Assembly: GCA_965228125.1 (NCBI GenBank)
Contig: OZ245791.1
Span: 2,976,001-3,040,000 of the forward strand
Origin: GWF2-38-69 sp965228125
GTDB taxonomy: Bacteria; Verrucomicrobiota; Lentisphaeria; Victivallales; GWF2-38-69
DNA: 64,000 nucleotides
Direction: 5' to 3'
Shown one piece after another: positions 55,448 through 64,000 of this stretch. The position numbers and the translations under genes were made by a program. Within the stretch, counting starts at the first letter, position 1. Each line of letters starts with the position of its first letter. The notes under the pieces were generated by a model that saw only the letters and a list, made by a program, of their open reading frames with translations, was not told the origin of the DNA and did no database searches.

Positions 55448-57457
55448 CTATTCGATAAGGACGGGGCAGGGAGGCAGGGAGTTTAGGAAAGTTTTGCCGT
55501 ACTGTTTGGAAATTACCCTGCGATCAAGTATTACGATGATTCCCTTATCTGTTTTACTTCTAATTAATCTGCCAATACCTTGTTTTAACTTCAGAACAGC
55601 TTCCGGCAGCGAATATTCCATGAAAGAGTTCTTTCCGTCCTTTTGAATCTTTTCAAGTCTTGCTTGTATAAGAGGTTCGGAAGGGACAGAGAACGGGAGT
55701 TTTGTTATAATGACATTGCTTAGAGCCTCTCCAGGCACGTCAACTCCCATCCAGAAACTGGTGGTTCCGAATATCACCGAATCAACGTCTTCTTTGAAAA
55801 TCCTGATCATTTTCGACCTTGATATTCCATCTCCCTGGACTAAAAGTTGAATTCCCTTATCTTCAAAATAATCAATCGTTTTTTCCTTCATTTTTGTCAG
55901 AAGGCTATAGCTGGTAAAGAGAACAAAAGCTTTGCCTGAGGTTTTTTCTACGTACTTCTTGATATATTCTGCCAGTTGAGGTTCAAATTGAGCGTCCATC
56001 GGATCTGGAATCGATTTAGGAATGTAAATTTTCGCCTGATTTGCATAATCAAAAGGGGAACTGAGTACTTTCTCGATACCCGAAAATCCCGTTCTTCCTC
56101 TGTAAAAGTCAAGATTCCTGGCAACAGAAAGAGTAGCGCTGGTGAGTACCACAGGGTATTCCTTATCAAAGAGATATTTTTTAAGGATTTTGGCTATATC
56201 CAGGGGCGAGTAGTTTAAAGTAACATTCTGTTTTTGTGAGTTAGTTTCAACATCTATCCAATAGACACTTTCTTCAGCTCTCATCATTATGAATTCAAAA
56301 ACTGCCTGAGTGTATTCCTTGCATCTGATAAGCTGTGATAATACCTCAAGTTTGTAATCCGCATCTTCCTGAAGTTTCATGTAATCATCGAGTTTCCGTT
56401 CTAATAGGCCGAGTTGCCCAGTGAGTACATCTTCTACGATGTTGGGTCTAAGTATGCGCTTCTCTTTCTCGTCAAAACTGTTCATATACTCTCTGACTGA
56501 ATTAAAGAAAGCTTTAGTGCAGTCGAACGTCTCGGTCACAATTTGTCTAAGTTCAATAGCTTCGCTGCCCGGCCTCATCAGCAACCCTCTGGCGTGAGCT
56601 GAGTTGAAGAGTTTGTTTAACATATTGTAAATGCCTGATTCGCCAACTCTTACGCCCAAATGTTTCGCAGCATTCATCTCAAGTTGATGAGCCTCATCTA
56701 CTACTACGGCACAATATGCAGGTAAAATTCCGCCTTCCACATCATCTCCTGCCATTTTCATTTTCAGGTCTGCAAGAAATAAAGCATGGTTGGTTACTAC
56801 TATATTAGCTTTGTCCCATTGTTTACGGGCACACCAGTAAAAACAACTTCTGAAGTGTTTGCATTTGGGTCCAAAACAGTTTACTACTTCACAACATACA
56901 CACATCCAAGTGGCAGGGAGCGGGTCAAAACCCAAGTCAGCCAAAGTCCCATCATAAGTTGTTTCTGCCCACTTAGATATCCGTACAATCTCAGGTACCA
57001 TAGAGTTATTGGGAAGATACTCGCCCTGATTACCGCCCGTTGTTAAATCAAGTTTCCTTTTGCATAAGTAGTTAGCTCTGCCTTTTGCCAGGCATGCGCT
57101 AAACTCGACACTCATAAGCTCTTTAAGAATAGGAATATCCTTGTGGACAAGCTGTTCCTGAAGGTTTATTGTCTCTGTAGATATAACAACAGGTTGCTTC
57201 TTTTTGAGGGAGTAATATATGGATGGGATCAAGTAGGCAAAACTTTTTCCAACACCTGTCGGAGCTTCAATACACAAGTTTTCCGAAGAAATCATGGCTT
57301 CGGCTACAAACTCTGCCATTTCTTTTTGCTGCAGTCGTTCTTCGTATTTTCTTCCACCGTGCATTTCTGCATCTACTAGGGGCGTTTCTTCTCCGAAGAA
57401 GTTTGCTGTTTGGATTCTAACTTCATTAAGTTCAGGATTCTTGACTGGCATTATCAT
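55448..57457 (-). CDS. dinG: DinG/XPD-family ATP-dependent DNA helicase
   Basis: 669-residue SF2 5'-3' helicase. Walker A EAPTGVGKS (residues about 64-72), four or more cysteines of an Fe-S cluster (WMCVCCEVVNCFGPKC and FRSCFYWC), DEAH box (VVVDEAHQLEM), motif SATLSVARNLDF, and motif VI QGIGRLIRSKTDKGIIVILD. Length and order match bacterial DinG without the exonuclease fusion. The start is ATG 57457 (or the ATG two codons on). It lies 12 bases after birA on the same strand, probably one transcript. Confidence 0.94.
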   Translation of the reverse strand: MIMPVKNPELNEVRIQTANFFGEETPLVDAEMHGGRKYEERLQQKEMAEFVAEAMISSENLCIEAPTGVGKSFAYLIPSIYYSLKKKQPVVISTETINLQEQLVHKDIPILKELMSVEFSACLAKGRANYLCKRKLDLTTGGNQGEYLPNNSMVPEIVRISKWAETTYDGTLADLGFDPLPATWMCVCCEVVNCFGPKCKHFRSCFYWCARKQWDKANIVVTNHALFLADLKMKMAGDDVEGGILPAYCAVVVDEAHQLEMNAAKHLGVRVGESGIYNMLNKLFNSAHARGLLMRPGSEAIELRQIVTETFDCTKAFFNSVREYMNSFDEKEKRILRPNIVEDVLTGQLGLLERKLDDYMKLQEDADYKLEVLSQLIRCKEYTQAVFEFIMMRAEESVYWIDVETNSQKQNVTLNYSPLDIAKILKKYLFDKEYPVVLTSATLSVARNLDFYRGRTGFSGIEKVLSSPFDYANQAKIYIPKSIPDPMDAQFEPQLAEYIKKYVEKTSGKAFVLFTSYSLLTKMKEKTIDYFEDKGIQLLVQGDGISRSKMIRIFKEDVDSVIFGTTSFWMGVDVPGEALSNVIITKLPFSVPSEPLIQARLEKIQKDGKNSFMEYSLPEAVLKLKQGIGRLIRSKTDKGIIVILDRRVISKQYGKTFLNSLPPCPVLIE

Positions 57458-57469
57458 AATATTTAGGCC

Positions 57470-58219
57470 TTAAGGTAATTTTTCAAAAGATTTTAATGAC
57501 ACATCGCCGGAGTAAAACGTATGAAAATTACCGTCTCCATCCATAAGATAGAGTGAGCCGCAGGGTTTAATATCGATTACTTTGCCGTAAATAGGATTTT
57601 TGCCCGATATATCCACTTCTACTTCTCTCCCGATAACCTTGTTATCTTCCTTCCAAAGTTTGTAAAGATCACCTTCGTTTTTCTCTGCTTTTAAAGTAAA
57701 ATAATTCAGCTTGCCCAGAAGTGATTTTCCAACAGATTCAATGCTTAATTCGATTCCGTTTTCCACTAGCAATGACGTGGCTGGCTTGTCTATGGAATTT
57801 AATTGTTCTTTTGTCATGTTCACATTTATTCCGACGCCGATAATAATGCCTCTCGGATGGTTGTGAGTATCTGAGACTGTCTCGCAGAGGACGCCCGCAA
57901 GCTTCCTGTCACTGCAATAAATATCATTGGGCCACTTTATCCAAAAGTGTTCATTTTCAGAAATCAGGTCTCTAACAGCATAAAGTGCTGATAACCCGCC
58001 TATCCATGAACTTATAGAGATATTAAAGTTAACCTTTTTTATTACGAATGAGGCATAAAGATTTACTCTGTCCGGTGAAATCCAAGTTTTCTTAAGTCTG
58101 CCTCTCCCTGCTGATTGAGAATCAGCGGTTATCAGTGTCCTGTCCTCTATGGAGTCAAAATTTTCTATGGCAAATTTATTGGTTGAGTCTGTTTTTTTTA
58201 AGTGAATAATATTTGGCAT
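57470..58219 (-). CDS. birA: Biotin--[acetyl-CoA-carboxylase] ligase (no DNA-binding domain)
   Basis: 249 residues. Activates biotin to biotinyl-AMP and attaches it to carrier lysines. Motifs: DSTNKFAIEN, ADSQSAGRGRLKKTWISP (the GRGRxxxxW biotinyl-AMP loop), WIKWPNDIYC and RKLAGVLCE, and a C-terminal SH3-like domain (VDISGKNPIYGKVIDI). There is no N-terminal helix-turn-helix, so it is a monofunctional ligase and not the BirA repressor. AAGGA precedes ATG 58219. Confidence 0.95.
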   Translation of the reverse strand: MPNIIHLKKTDSTNKFAIENFDSIEDRTLITADSQSAGRGRLKKTWISPDRVNLYASFVIKKVNFNISISSWIGGLSALYAVRDLISENEHFWIKWPNDIYCSDRKLAGVLCETVSDTHNHPRGIIIGVGINVNMTKEQLNSIDKPATSLLVENGIELSIESVGKSLLGKLNYFTLKAEKNEGDLYKLWKEDNKVIGREVEVDISGKNPIYGKVIDIKPCGSLYLMDGDGNFHTFYSGDVSLKSFEKLP

Positions 58220-58300
58220 TGTCGAATCCTTGCAAAACTAATTTAGCTAGCTAATATCTAACTTAGAACTTCGTTAAAATCCAATCTCCTAGTGCTGAAT

Positions 58301-59413
58301 ATGGAAACAAAATACGTTTGCACGAATTGTTCAAAAACTCATTTGGTTTTGCCAACTATCTGGAAATGCGATTGCGGCGGGCTTCTGGATTTACATTTTG
58401 AACATACATTTTGTAAGAACAAAATTAGACATCAGTATTGCGGCATGTGGCGTTACAGAGATGCCCTGCCTATTGAGCATGATAAAAACATTGTCTCTTT
58501 TGACGAAGGTTTTACTCCGCTTTCGAAAATAAATATTGACGGTTTTGATGTTTTAATTAAACAGGATTATCTCTTTCCCACTTCTTCTTATAAAGACAGA
58601 GGAGCTTCGATTCTAATAAGCAAAGCGAAAGAATTAGGAGTAAAGGAAGTAATAGAAGACTCTTCTGGAAATGCCGCTTGTGCAATATCCGCTTATTGTG
58701 CCAAAGCTAATATCAAGTGCGACATTTTTGTTCCGTCGACGACATCTAAAAATAAATTATTCCAGATTGAATCCTATGGTGCGAAACTAAATCTGATTCC
58801 TGGCACAAGAGATGATACGGCCGAAGCTGCGTACAGATATGCCAACTCCAAATTCTACGCAAGTCATGTTTGGAACCCGTTTTTCTTTCATGGGACAAAA
58901 ACTTTTGCCTATGAAGCAGTAGAACAGCTCGGTTGGAAGTCTCCAGACAGTGTGGTGTTGCCTCTTGGTAATGGGACCATTGTCATCGGTGCCTATCTGG
59001 GATTCTGCGAACTCAGGAAATCAGGCATTATTTCAAAACTTCCCAAAATTATCGCTATTCAATCTGAGAATTGCTCTCCCGTTTACTCAAAGTACAAATC
59101 TTTCCCACCTTCAATGCCCAAGGAAACTCTTGCCGAAGGCATCGCCATAGGCAAACCGGCTAGAATTGATCAAATAATGAAGATCATAAACGAATCTTCG
59201 GGAGACATTGTGACCGTATCAGAAAATGAAATTGTAGAGGCTCTTAAGATTATAAAAAGAAAAGGTTATTTTATAGAACCTACATCTGCTGCAGTGATTG
59301 CCGGACTGAGAAGATATCTGAAAACAGGCCATTTAGACCCAATAGTCGTCTCTTTATTTACAGGGCATGGGCTCAAATCCATAGTGTATCCTGACTCAAG
59401 TTTCTCAAGCTGA
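58301..59413 (+). CDS. thrC: Threonine synthase
   Basis: 370-residue PLP enzyme converting O-phosphohomoserine to threonine. An N-terminal zinc-ribbon-like segment (CTNC ... CDCGG) is typical of the shorter thrC class. The PLP lysine is in TSSYKDRGAS, the phosphate/PLP-binding parts are EDSSGNAACAISAY and LPLGNGT, and the C-terminus has KKGYFIEPTSAAVIAGL-like residues (GYFIEPTSAAVIAGL). ATG 58301 is preferred; GTG 58292 is three codons upstream in frame and neither has a good ribosome site. It is divergent from birA. Confidence 0.92.
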   Translation: METKYVCTNCSKTHLVLPTIWKCDCGGLLDLHFEHTFCKNKIRHQYCGMWRYRDALPIEHDKNIVSFDEGFTPLSKINIDGFDVLIKQDYLFPTSSYKDRGASILISKAKELGVKEVIEDSSGNAACAISAYCAKANIKCDIFVPSTTSKNKLFQIESYGAKLNLIPGTRDDTAEAAYRYANSKFYASHVWNPFFFHGTKTFAYEAVEQLGWKSPDSVVLPLGNGTIVIGAYLGFCELRKSGIISKLPKIIAIQSENCSPVYSKYKSFPPSMPKETLAEGIAIGKPARIDQIMKIINESSGDIVTVSENEIVEALKIIKRKGYFIEPTSAAVIAGLRRYLKTGHLDPIVVSLFTGHGLKSIVYPDSSFSS

Positions 59414-59451
59414 GTTTACAAACTCTTTGCTACACACGGGATATTTAGTAA

Positions 59452-59688
59452 AAAAGTAACCCTCCTGAAAATAGAGGACTAACAGGTTTAAAGATTTCTT
59501 TCTGGAACGGAATAAAGATAATCCCTGAAAGAAACTTCAATGAATACGAATTTCTGATGCTTCTTGAAGAGATAAAACCGAATGCTCCAACTGTAATAGC
59601 ATCAGAGATTCGGCTAAACACGGACAAATCGGCCTCTTCTTCAGGTAAGCTGGCGGTTTTTTATGTGGACAAAGAGGAATACTGCTAG
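59452..59688 (+). pseudogene. Decayed ORF fragment, C-terminal part of an unknown protein
   Basis: 78 codons open from 59452 to the TAG at 59686-59688, with no start codon before ATG 59557. The translation (for example GLTGLKISFWNGIKIIPERN and EYEFLMLLEEIKPNAPTVIA) has ordinary protein composition, unlike random intergenic DNA. Family not recognised. It is probably the tail of a gene whose beginning was deleted. The rest of the 59414-59737 gap holds only a small hairpin at 59709. Confidence 0.4.
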
Positions 59689-59708
59689 TTGAAAAACTAC
59701 TTGGCTCT

Positions 59709-59729
59709 TTCGACTGCTAAAAAGTCGAA
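59709..59729. terminator. Small hairpin between unknown fragment and pentapeptide-like gene
   Basis: TTCGACT pairs with AGTCGAA around a 7-base loop, 8 bases beyond the stop of the minus-strand gene at 59738. No T tract, so termination is uncertain. Confidence 0.3.
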
Positions 59730-59737
59730 CATTCTGT

Positions 59738-60427
59738 CTAGTTAATGGTAATATTCACAGTAGAGATATCACGAGTAGTAGCTTCTAATAATTCATCTGG
59801 TAAGCCTTTAGGAGGTAAAACAGCAGGTCCCTCTACGCACTTGCTCTTCGTGATGGTAACTTCGTTAAAGGTAGAATTGGTAAAGTCAGCCGCAGCTAAA
59901 CCGCATGTATTAAATTTAACATTATTAAAGGAGCAGGAAAGCAAAGTAGCATGATGTAAACTAACATTTTGAAATAGAACATTATTAAATGAGCAACCAT
60001 TAAAATTTGATTCGAAAAATAGACAGTCGGTGAATATTACATGGTCAAATTTAGAATTAAAAAAATCAACATTGTTGAATGTTATATTTTTAAACGAAGT
60101 ATTACTGACATTTATATGCTGCATTTTAGCTATTCCGCCCCAGTATGACGGCCACAAATCATCGAAAGTGGAGTTGGCTATATTAGCACCATCAAAGTTG
60201 GATCCTGCTATTATCCCGCGAGTCATCTTCAAGTTGTCGATTGTTGCATTTTTGAGATTTGCATCGCGGATGTTAACATCTACAAATGTGGCATTTACGA
60301 TTTCTCTGATGACCTTACCATCGTAATTGCATCTGCTGAGATTTTTATTGCGGATTATAGTATCATCTCCATTTGTGATGAAACTTAACAATATAGAAGC
60401 GATAAAAACTGAAATGATTTTTTTCAT
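59738..60427 (-). CDS. Exported pentapeptide-repeat-like protein
   Basis: 229 residues. Signal peptide KKIISVFIASILLSFITNG. Residues about 40-200 form pentapeptide-like repeats of the A(N/D)LxN and N(x)xF types (VDVNIRDANLKNATIDNL, SNFDGANIANSTFDDL, KNITFNNVDFFNSKFDHV, SNFNGCSFNNVLFQNVSL), predicted to form a right-handed quadrilateral beta-helix. A short non-repeat tail contains a Pro-rich VLPPKGLPDELL. AAGGAG precedes the ATG. Unlike cytoplasmic Qnr-type pentapeptide proteins it is exported, so a periplasmic or surface role is likely. Standing alone between thrC and the efflux pair. Confidence 0.85.
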   Translation of the reverse strand: MKKIISVFIASILLSFITNGDDTIIRNKNLSRCNYDGKVIREIVNATFVDVNIRDANLKNATIDNLKMTRGIIAGSNFDGANIANSTFDDLWPSYWGGIAKMQHINVSNTSFKNITFNNVDFFNSKFDHVIFTDCLFFESNFNGCSFNNVLFQNVSLHHATLLSCSFNNVKFNTCGLAAADFTNSTFNEVTITKSKCVEGPAVLPPKGLPDELLEATTRDISTVNITIN

Positions 60428-60643
60428 AGCATCTCCTTATGCTGTTAGCCATCTGATATGATGTCAACAATGTTTCTAACTAAATTTGCGATTAGTGCAA
60501 TGTTTTTTTTTATAAATCTTCTGAAATTCCTCATAGTTTTTAACATGAGGATGATTTAGATGCCGCTTCTATCTCTGAACATATGGGCTAAAATTTAGGC
60601 TTACAAAAAAATAAGTAAAAAATCTCTGCCGTATTTATTGCGC

Positions 60644-62881
60644 TTATGCTTTTACAGTTAGAAAGGGCTGCAGTTCCCTTTGTGTTTGGACTATATCTTT
60701 GAGTCTGTTTACGACCCTGATGGATGAGACTATGTAGTGAGAGTAGCTTTGCTTGAACTCCATGCTTTTGCTGCGAACGAGCCCGTTTTTTCTGATTGTA
60801 AATTTAAAGTATTCAAATTTGGAACGCATATTTGCTATTCTTTCAGCGTATCTGTTAAGTTCTTTTTCATCCATGGAAAAATGAAACTCAGCAAGAAGGG
60901 TATCAAAATCGTTAAATAATTCTGGGTCTATATCATAAACGAAGCTGACTGTTTCTTTGGAGTAGGACGATAGGGCTTTTGCAGCTAGTGCCAGCCTTTC
61001 TGTGTAATCGCTTAATTCTTTGAGTTTCAGCAAATCCTCTTTTCCTACTTTACTTGTAATTGCAAGGTTTGTTATTTCCCCTTTGATGGAGTTGACTCCG
61101 CTAGTGAGAACTTCGGAATAAAGGCCTGTTCCTGAGCGAATATTGGCAGTGTTAAATTTTTTCCAAAATTCCCGAATATTTTTTTTCAGGCAGAGAAAAT
61201 GGTTATCTTTCCATAGGAACGATTTAAAAAACAATGCGAAAATTACACCAAAGAAGATAGAAATAAGCCTGTTAACAATTTCTACGGTATCATCTACCTG
61301 CCCGAAACCTTTTGTAGAGAGAGTAGTAAAAAAATATGCCAAGGAGATCTGCAGCCCGGCATATGAAATATTCGGGCCTCCGCTTTTTATATACCCTGCG
61401 ACATAGACCACGGCAAACATGCAGCCTAACATTATCACTGTGGTGTTGATATCCAGTCCGACAAAGATTAAGCCGAGAATCGCGCCTATTATGCAACCGG
61501 AAAGCCTTAGAATACCTTTTATTTTTGAAGCAATCGGATCGGGGATGCAAATTGTCATTATTGCTACACTTAAATTCAAGCCGCTGATATCACTTGGCAT
61601 CTCAAGCAGCATGAATGCCCAAATAGCAGTTAAAAGCATGACTGATGTTTTTAAGGCGTATTTCAGAGAAGGAGTGTGTAAGTAAAAATTGAACCAGAGA
61701 AGAGAATATTCATCATAGCCGAATTGCTCTTTCTTAGGTATCGCCTTTTTGGGAGCAGAGGTAACATTTTGTTTATCGTCCAGCACTATATTAAGATAAA
61801 TGTCGAAAAAGTTTGAAAGGATCAACACTGATTCGTTAAATAGGGCTACATCTGTGACGGTGTAATTAAACGTCTTTCCTTGTCTATACATCTTTTCATA
61901 CTTGGCTTTAGTAGAATTGAACAACTCTTCAAGTTGTGTTTTAAAGTGGACAAGAGAGGAGTCTTTGTTTTCTTCCGAATATTTGGTGACTTCATCTATT
62001 GCTGAAAGGATTTTACGAAGCTGCTTGGAGTAATTGAGTTGATATTTTGCGGTGCATGTATGAGAAATTGTATGATAAAAATTGTGTATTACTTCTATAT
62101 AGTCTTGTAATTTTTCATGCTCTGAAGCTATTTTGCAAAGTATGGGTTTTTTGACCTTCTTTTCAAGTTTTACATCTTGAGACAAAGCAAGAAGCGCAGA
62201 AATCTGTTTTTTTAGGTTTTGATATTGTTCTGTAGGTGCTTTTTTGTCGTATTTTAACGACATATACTGTTCAAAAACAGTTTGGATATATAACTTTGTA
62301 TCATTTCTAAGTTTGATGATCTTTGCAAAAAAATCATTGGTTGCATGATGAGGCCATACGGTGATTGAAACAACAAAAGAGACCAGGACACCCAGAAGTA
62401 TCTCTAACCCCCTATAGAAAGCTGAATATATTATGTCATGCGGATCCTCAAGCTGAAATCCAACGGTATAAATTATCATGAAGGTAATGATAAGGAGATA
62501 CCAAAAATAATCATTTTTTGCTTTGGCAGAGTTGTAATAACATATGACTGCTACGGAAAATATACTGATGTTGTAGCATATCGGCTCCAAAGGGAAAAGG
62601 CCGAAAATCAGAACCGCAGATACAGCGCCTACTAAGGTTGCTAAAGACCGTACTATGCCTTTTTTAATCACTGATCCCACTGTGGGCAATTGCATTATTG
62701 TGCATGTAATGCAGCACCAGTAAGCTTGATTGAACTCAAAATAATAAGCTATCATTAATGAGATGACGCAGGATAATCCGGTTTTTATTGCCAATTTGGA
62801 ATTACTGCCGGTAAAGGAAAAGCCCTGCCAGAGATTTTTGGCATCTGTCAAAATGGCATTTCTGTAATAACTTACCGACAT
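60644..62881 (-). CDS. FUSC-family inner-membrane exporter (AaeB/YccS-like)
   Basis: 745 residues with two membrane bundles (about 30-185 and 405-545) each followed by a cytoplasmic helical part (about 190-380 and 560-745), the FUSC layout. The first bundle has YYFEFNQAYWCCITCTIMQLPTVG and the second KYALKTSVMLLTAIWAFMLLEMPS. Related proteins export aromatic acids or other small weak acids using the proton gradient. It starts 24 bases after the HlyD-type gene, so they form one operon. Confidence 0.9.
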   Translation of the reverse strand: MSVSYYRNAILTDAKNLWQGFSFTGSNSKLAIKTGLSCVISLMIAYYFEFNQAYWCCITCTIMQLPTVGSVIKKGIVRSLATLVGAVSAVLIFGLFPLEPICYNISIFSVAVICYYNSAKAKNDYFWYLLIITFMIIYTVGFQLEDPHDIIYSAFYRGLEILLGVLVSFVVSITVWPHHATNDFFAKIIKLRNDTKLYIQTVFEQYMSLKYDKKAPTEQYQNLKKQISALLALSQDVKLEKKVKKPILCKIASEHEKLQDYIEVIHNFYHTISHTCTAKYQLNYSKQLRKILSAIDEVTKYSEENKDSSLVHFKTQLEELFNSTKAKYEKMYRQGKTFNYTVTDVALFNESVLILSNFFDIYLNIVLDDKQNVTSAPKKAIPKKEQFGYDEYSLLWFNFYLHTPSLKYALKTSVMLLTAIWAFMLLEMPSDISGLNLSVAIMTICIPDPIASKIKGILRLSGCIIGAILGLIFVGLDINTTVIMLGCMFAVVYVAGYIKSGGPNISYAGLQISLAYFFTTLSTKGFGQVDDTVEIVNRLISIFFGVIFALFFKSFLWKDNHFLCLKKNIREFWKKFNTANIRSGTGLYSEVLTSGVNSIKGEITNLAITSKVGKEDLLKLKELSDYTERLALAAKALSSYSKETVSFVYDIDPELFNDFDTLLAEFHFSMDEKELNRYAERIANMRSKFEYFKFTIRKNGLVRSKSMEFKQSYSHYIVSSIRVVNRLKDIVQTQRELQPFLTVKA

Positions 62882-62905
62882 AGAAAAAACTTTTGTTTGA
62901 ATGAA

Positions 62906-63874
62906 TTACCAGCAGAAGACGAATACCCTCGCATCAGATCCCATTCTCAGATGCATGTCTTTTGGCAAGTTGATAATCTTAATAGTCACTGTGAACCTGT
63001 ATCCGATTCTTACCCAGTCTATGGTAGGTTTGATGTAAGGAAGTATCATGCCTGGAACCGGAAGCCTGTTTACAGCGTTTGTGACACTTTCTACTTCTCC
63101 TTCCAGAATTCTGAATGGGTAAAGATCTGCCAAGATCCAAACCTTTTGCCCTGGTTTTATTTTGCCTATCCAGAACTCTTTGAAGTCGGCTTCAACCCAT
63201 GGGTTCTGAGTGGCAGCTATTCCGAAAACCGGCTGGCCTTGCTGCAAAAACAAACCCCTCTCAAGATAATTGTTGGTTACATATCCGTCAAAAGGAGCTA
63301 TGACTGTAGTGCAATCCAGTTCAAATTTAGCAAGGTCACGCTGGGCAGTAATAAGTTCGATTGAGCTATCCTGTTCTTTTAATTCATCTTGTGCCTCAAG
63401 GATATTGCCGGAAAGCTGCTCATAATCTTCTTTTGCCTTTTCGTAAGTTTCCAGAGTCATCTGATAACTTTCGATAGATTCTGCTTTTTTTTCGCTTAGC
63501 CAACGATATCTTTCCGCTTCTATTGCAAGTAGTTTAATGTCTTTTTGCAAGGCGGCTAGCATTAGTTTGTCGGACTCTATTGTATCTTGTATTTTTGCCT
63601 TTTGTGCCAGGGCCACTTTAAGATTGGCTTCCGTCTGGTTTAACTGCAATTGATATCGATAAGGATCCAACTGAAACAGCAGGTCTCCTTTTTTTACAAA
63701 TACGTTGTCTTTCGCAAAAACCTGATTAACATAACCATTTACGCGTGGGCTTATAGCTGTCCAGTTAGCTCTTATATACGCTGACGATGTATATCCCCCA
63801 AGAAAATAAAAGACAAATATTAACAGGACGAGCACTATTACAATAACTATGAGCCACTTGTTTGGAGTTTTCAT
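62906..63874 (-). CDS. HlyD-family efflux adaptor (AaeA/EmrA-like)
   Basis: 322 residues. One N-terminal membrane helix (LIVIVIVLVLLIFVFYFLGG), lipoyl half (SPRVNGYVNQVFAKDNVFVKKGD), coiled coil (about 85-200), second lipoyl half (VIAPFDGYVTNNYLERGLF) and beta-barrel (AADFKEFW-like, VEADFKEFWIGKIKPGQ). Shorter than the type I secretion adaptor at 7798 and matching the EmrA/AaeA class. First gene of a two-gene efflux operon with the FUSC protein. No outer-membrane partner is present. The 126 bases upstream to the window end contain no gene I can support. Confidence 0.92.
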   Translation of the reverse strand: MKTPNKWLIVIVIVLVLLIFVFYFLGGYTSSAYIRANWTAISPRVNGYVNQVFAKDNVFVKKGDLLFQLDPYRYQLQLNQTEANLKVALAQKAKIQDTIESDKLMLAALQKDIKLLAIEAERYRWLSEKKAESIESYQMTLETYEKAKEDYEQLSGNILEAQDELKEQDSSIELITAQRDLAKFELDCTTVIAPFDGYVTNNYLERGLFLQQGQPVFGIAATQNPWVEADFKEFWIGKIKPGQKVWILADLYPFRILEGEVESVTNAVNRLPVPGMILPYIKPTIDWVRIGYRFTVTIKIINLPKDMHLRMGSDARVFVFCW

Positions 63875-64000
63875 TTTGATTTTGTCGAGTCTAAAAGTTT
63901 GTAAGTTATTCTTTGAAGATTATAAACAACGCATTTGTCAAAGCAATGTTTAATCCGGCAAACCATTATAACTATCTAAATAGGACAAAAAAGTATTAAA

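Overview
The window reads as chromosome of a diderm (Gram-negative type) bacterium with AT-rich to moderate base composition. Supporting this are type I secretion transporters with HlyD-type adaptors, an LplT-Aas fusion for outer-leaflet lysophospholipid handling, a FUSC/HlyD efflux pair and several very large secreted calcium-binding or beta-helical proteins. The phylum cannot be fixed from the sequence alone. The mix (LEPR/DUF4347 giant protein, four-helix-bundle S23 proteins, REC-PPDK_N fusion, large NAD-type glutamate dehydrogenase) suggests an uncultured or PVC/FCB/Omnitrophica-like lineage more than a model proteobacterium. That is inference.

Region 1-12 kb is a type I secretion locus. 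A huge RTX protein, cut by the left edge and carrying six near-identical modules at a 633-bp period, is followed by ABC transporter, HlyD adaptor and a second ABC transporter. This is the rtxB-rtxD-rtxE order known from atypical MARTX secretion systems. Two near-identical S23/four-helix-bundle genes sit between these genes, bracketed by degenerate 7-bp (AATKGAN) repeat arrays in direct and inverted orientation. Region 12-15.3 kb holds two secreted proteins that share two domains in swapped order.

Region 15.3-24.8 kb is a lipid cluster: an LplT-PlsC-acyl-ACP-synthetase triple fusion, a second PlsC-type acyltransferase, a PAP2/IPC-synthase-like membrane enzyme and a rifampicin-phosphotransferase-like dikinase. 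The last three are joined by 4-bp ATGA overlaps. The acyltransferase is split by a complete IS256-family element with a perfect 8-bp target duplication; removing the element restores a 400-codon frame. Region 24.8-28 kb is a mobile-element scar: an orphan FrpC-type self-processing module fragment, then a truncated and frameshifted second copy of the same IS with an intact-looking group II intron inserted next to its terminal repeat.

Region 28-42 kb is one minus-strand gene of 4705 codons encoding a LEPR-motif, DUF4347, beta-helical repeat surface protein. Region 42.3-45.2 kb is an IS island (ISL3, IS110 with a structured upstream region, and an ISL3 relic) against a tRNA-Ser(GGA).

Region 45.4-64 kb is mostly ordinary chromosome. 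It holds two unrelated glutamate dehydrogenases, a dual-receiver PPDK_N protein, a UroD/MtaA-family protein, an MscS channel, a DinG-like helicase, BirA, threonine synthase, a secreted pentapeptide-like protein, and a FUSC exporter with its HlyD-type adaptor.
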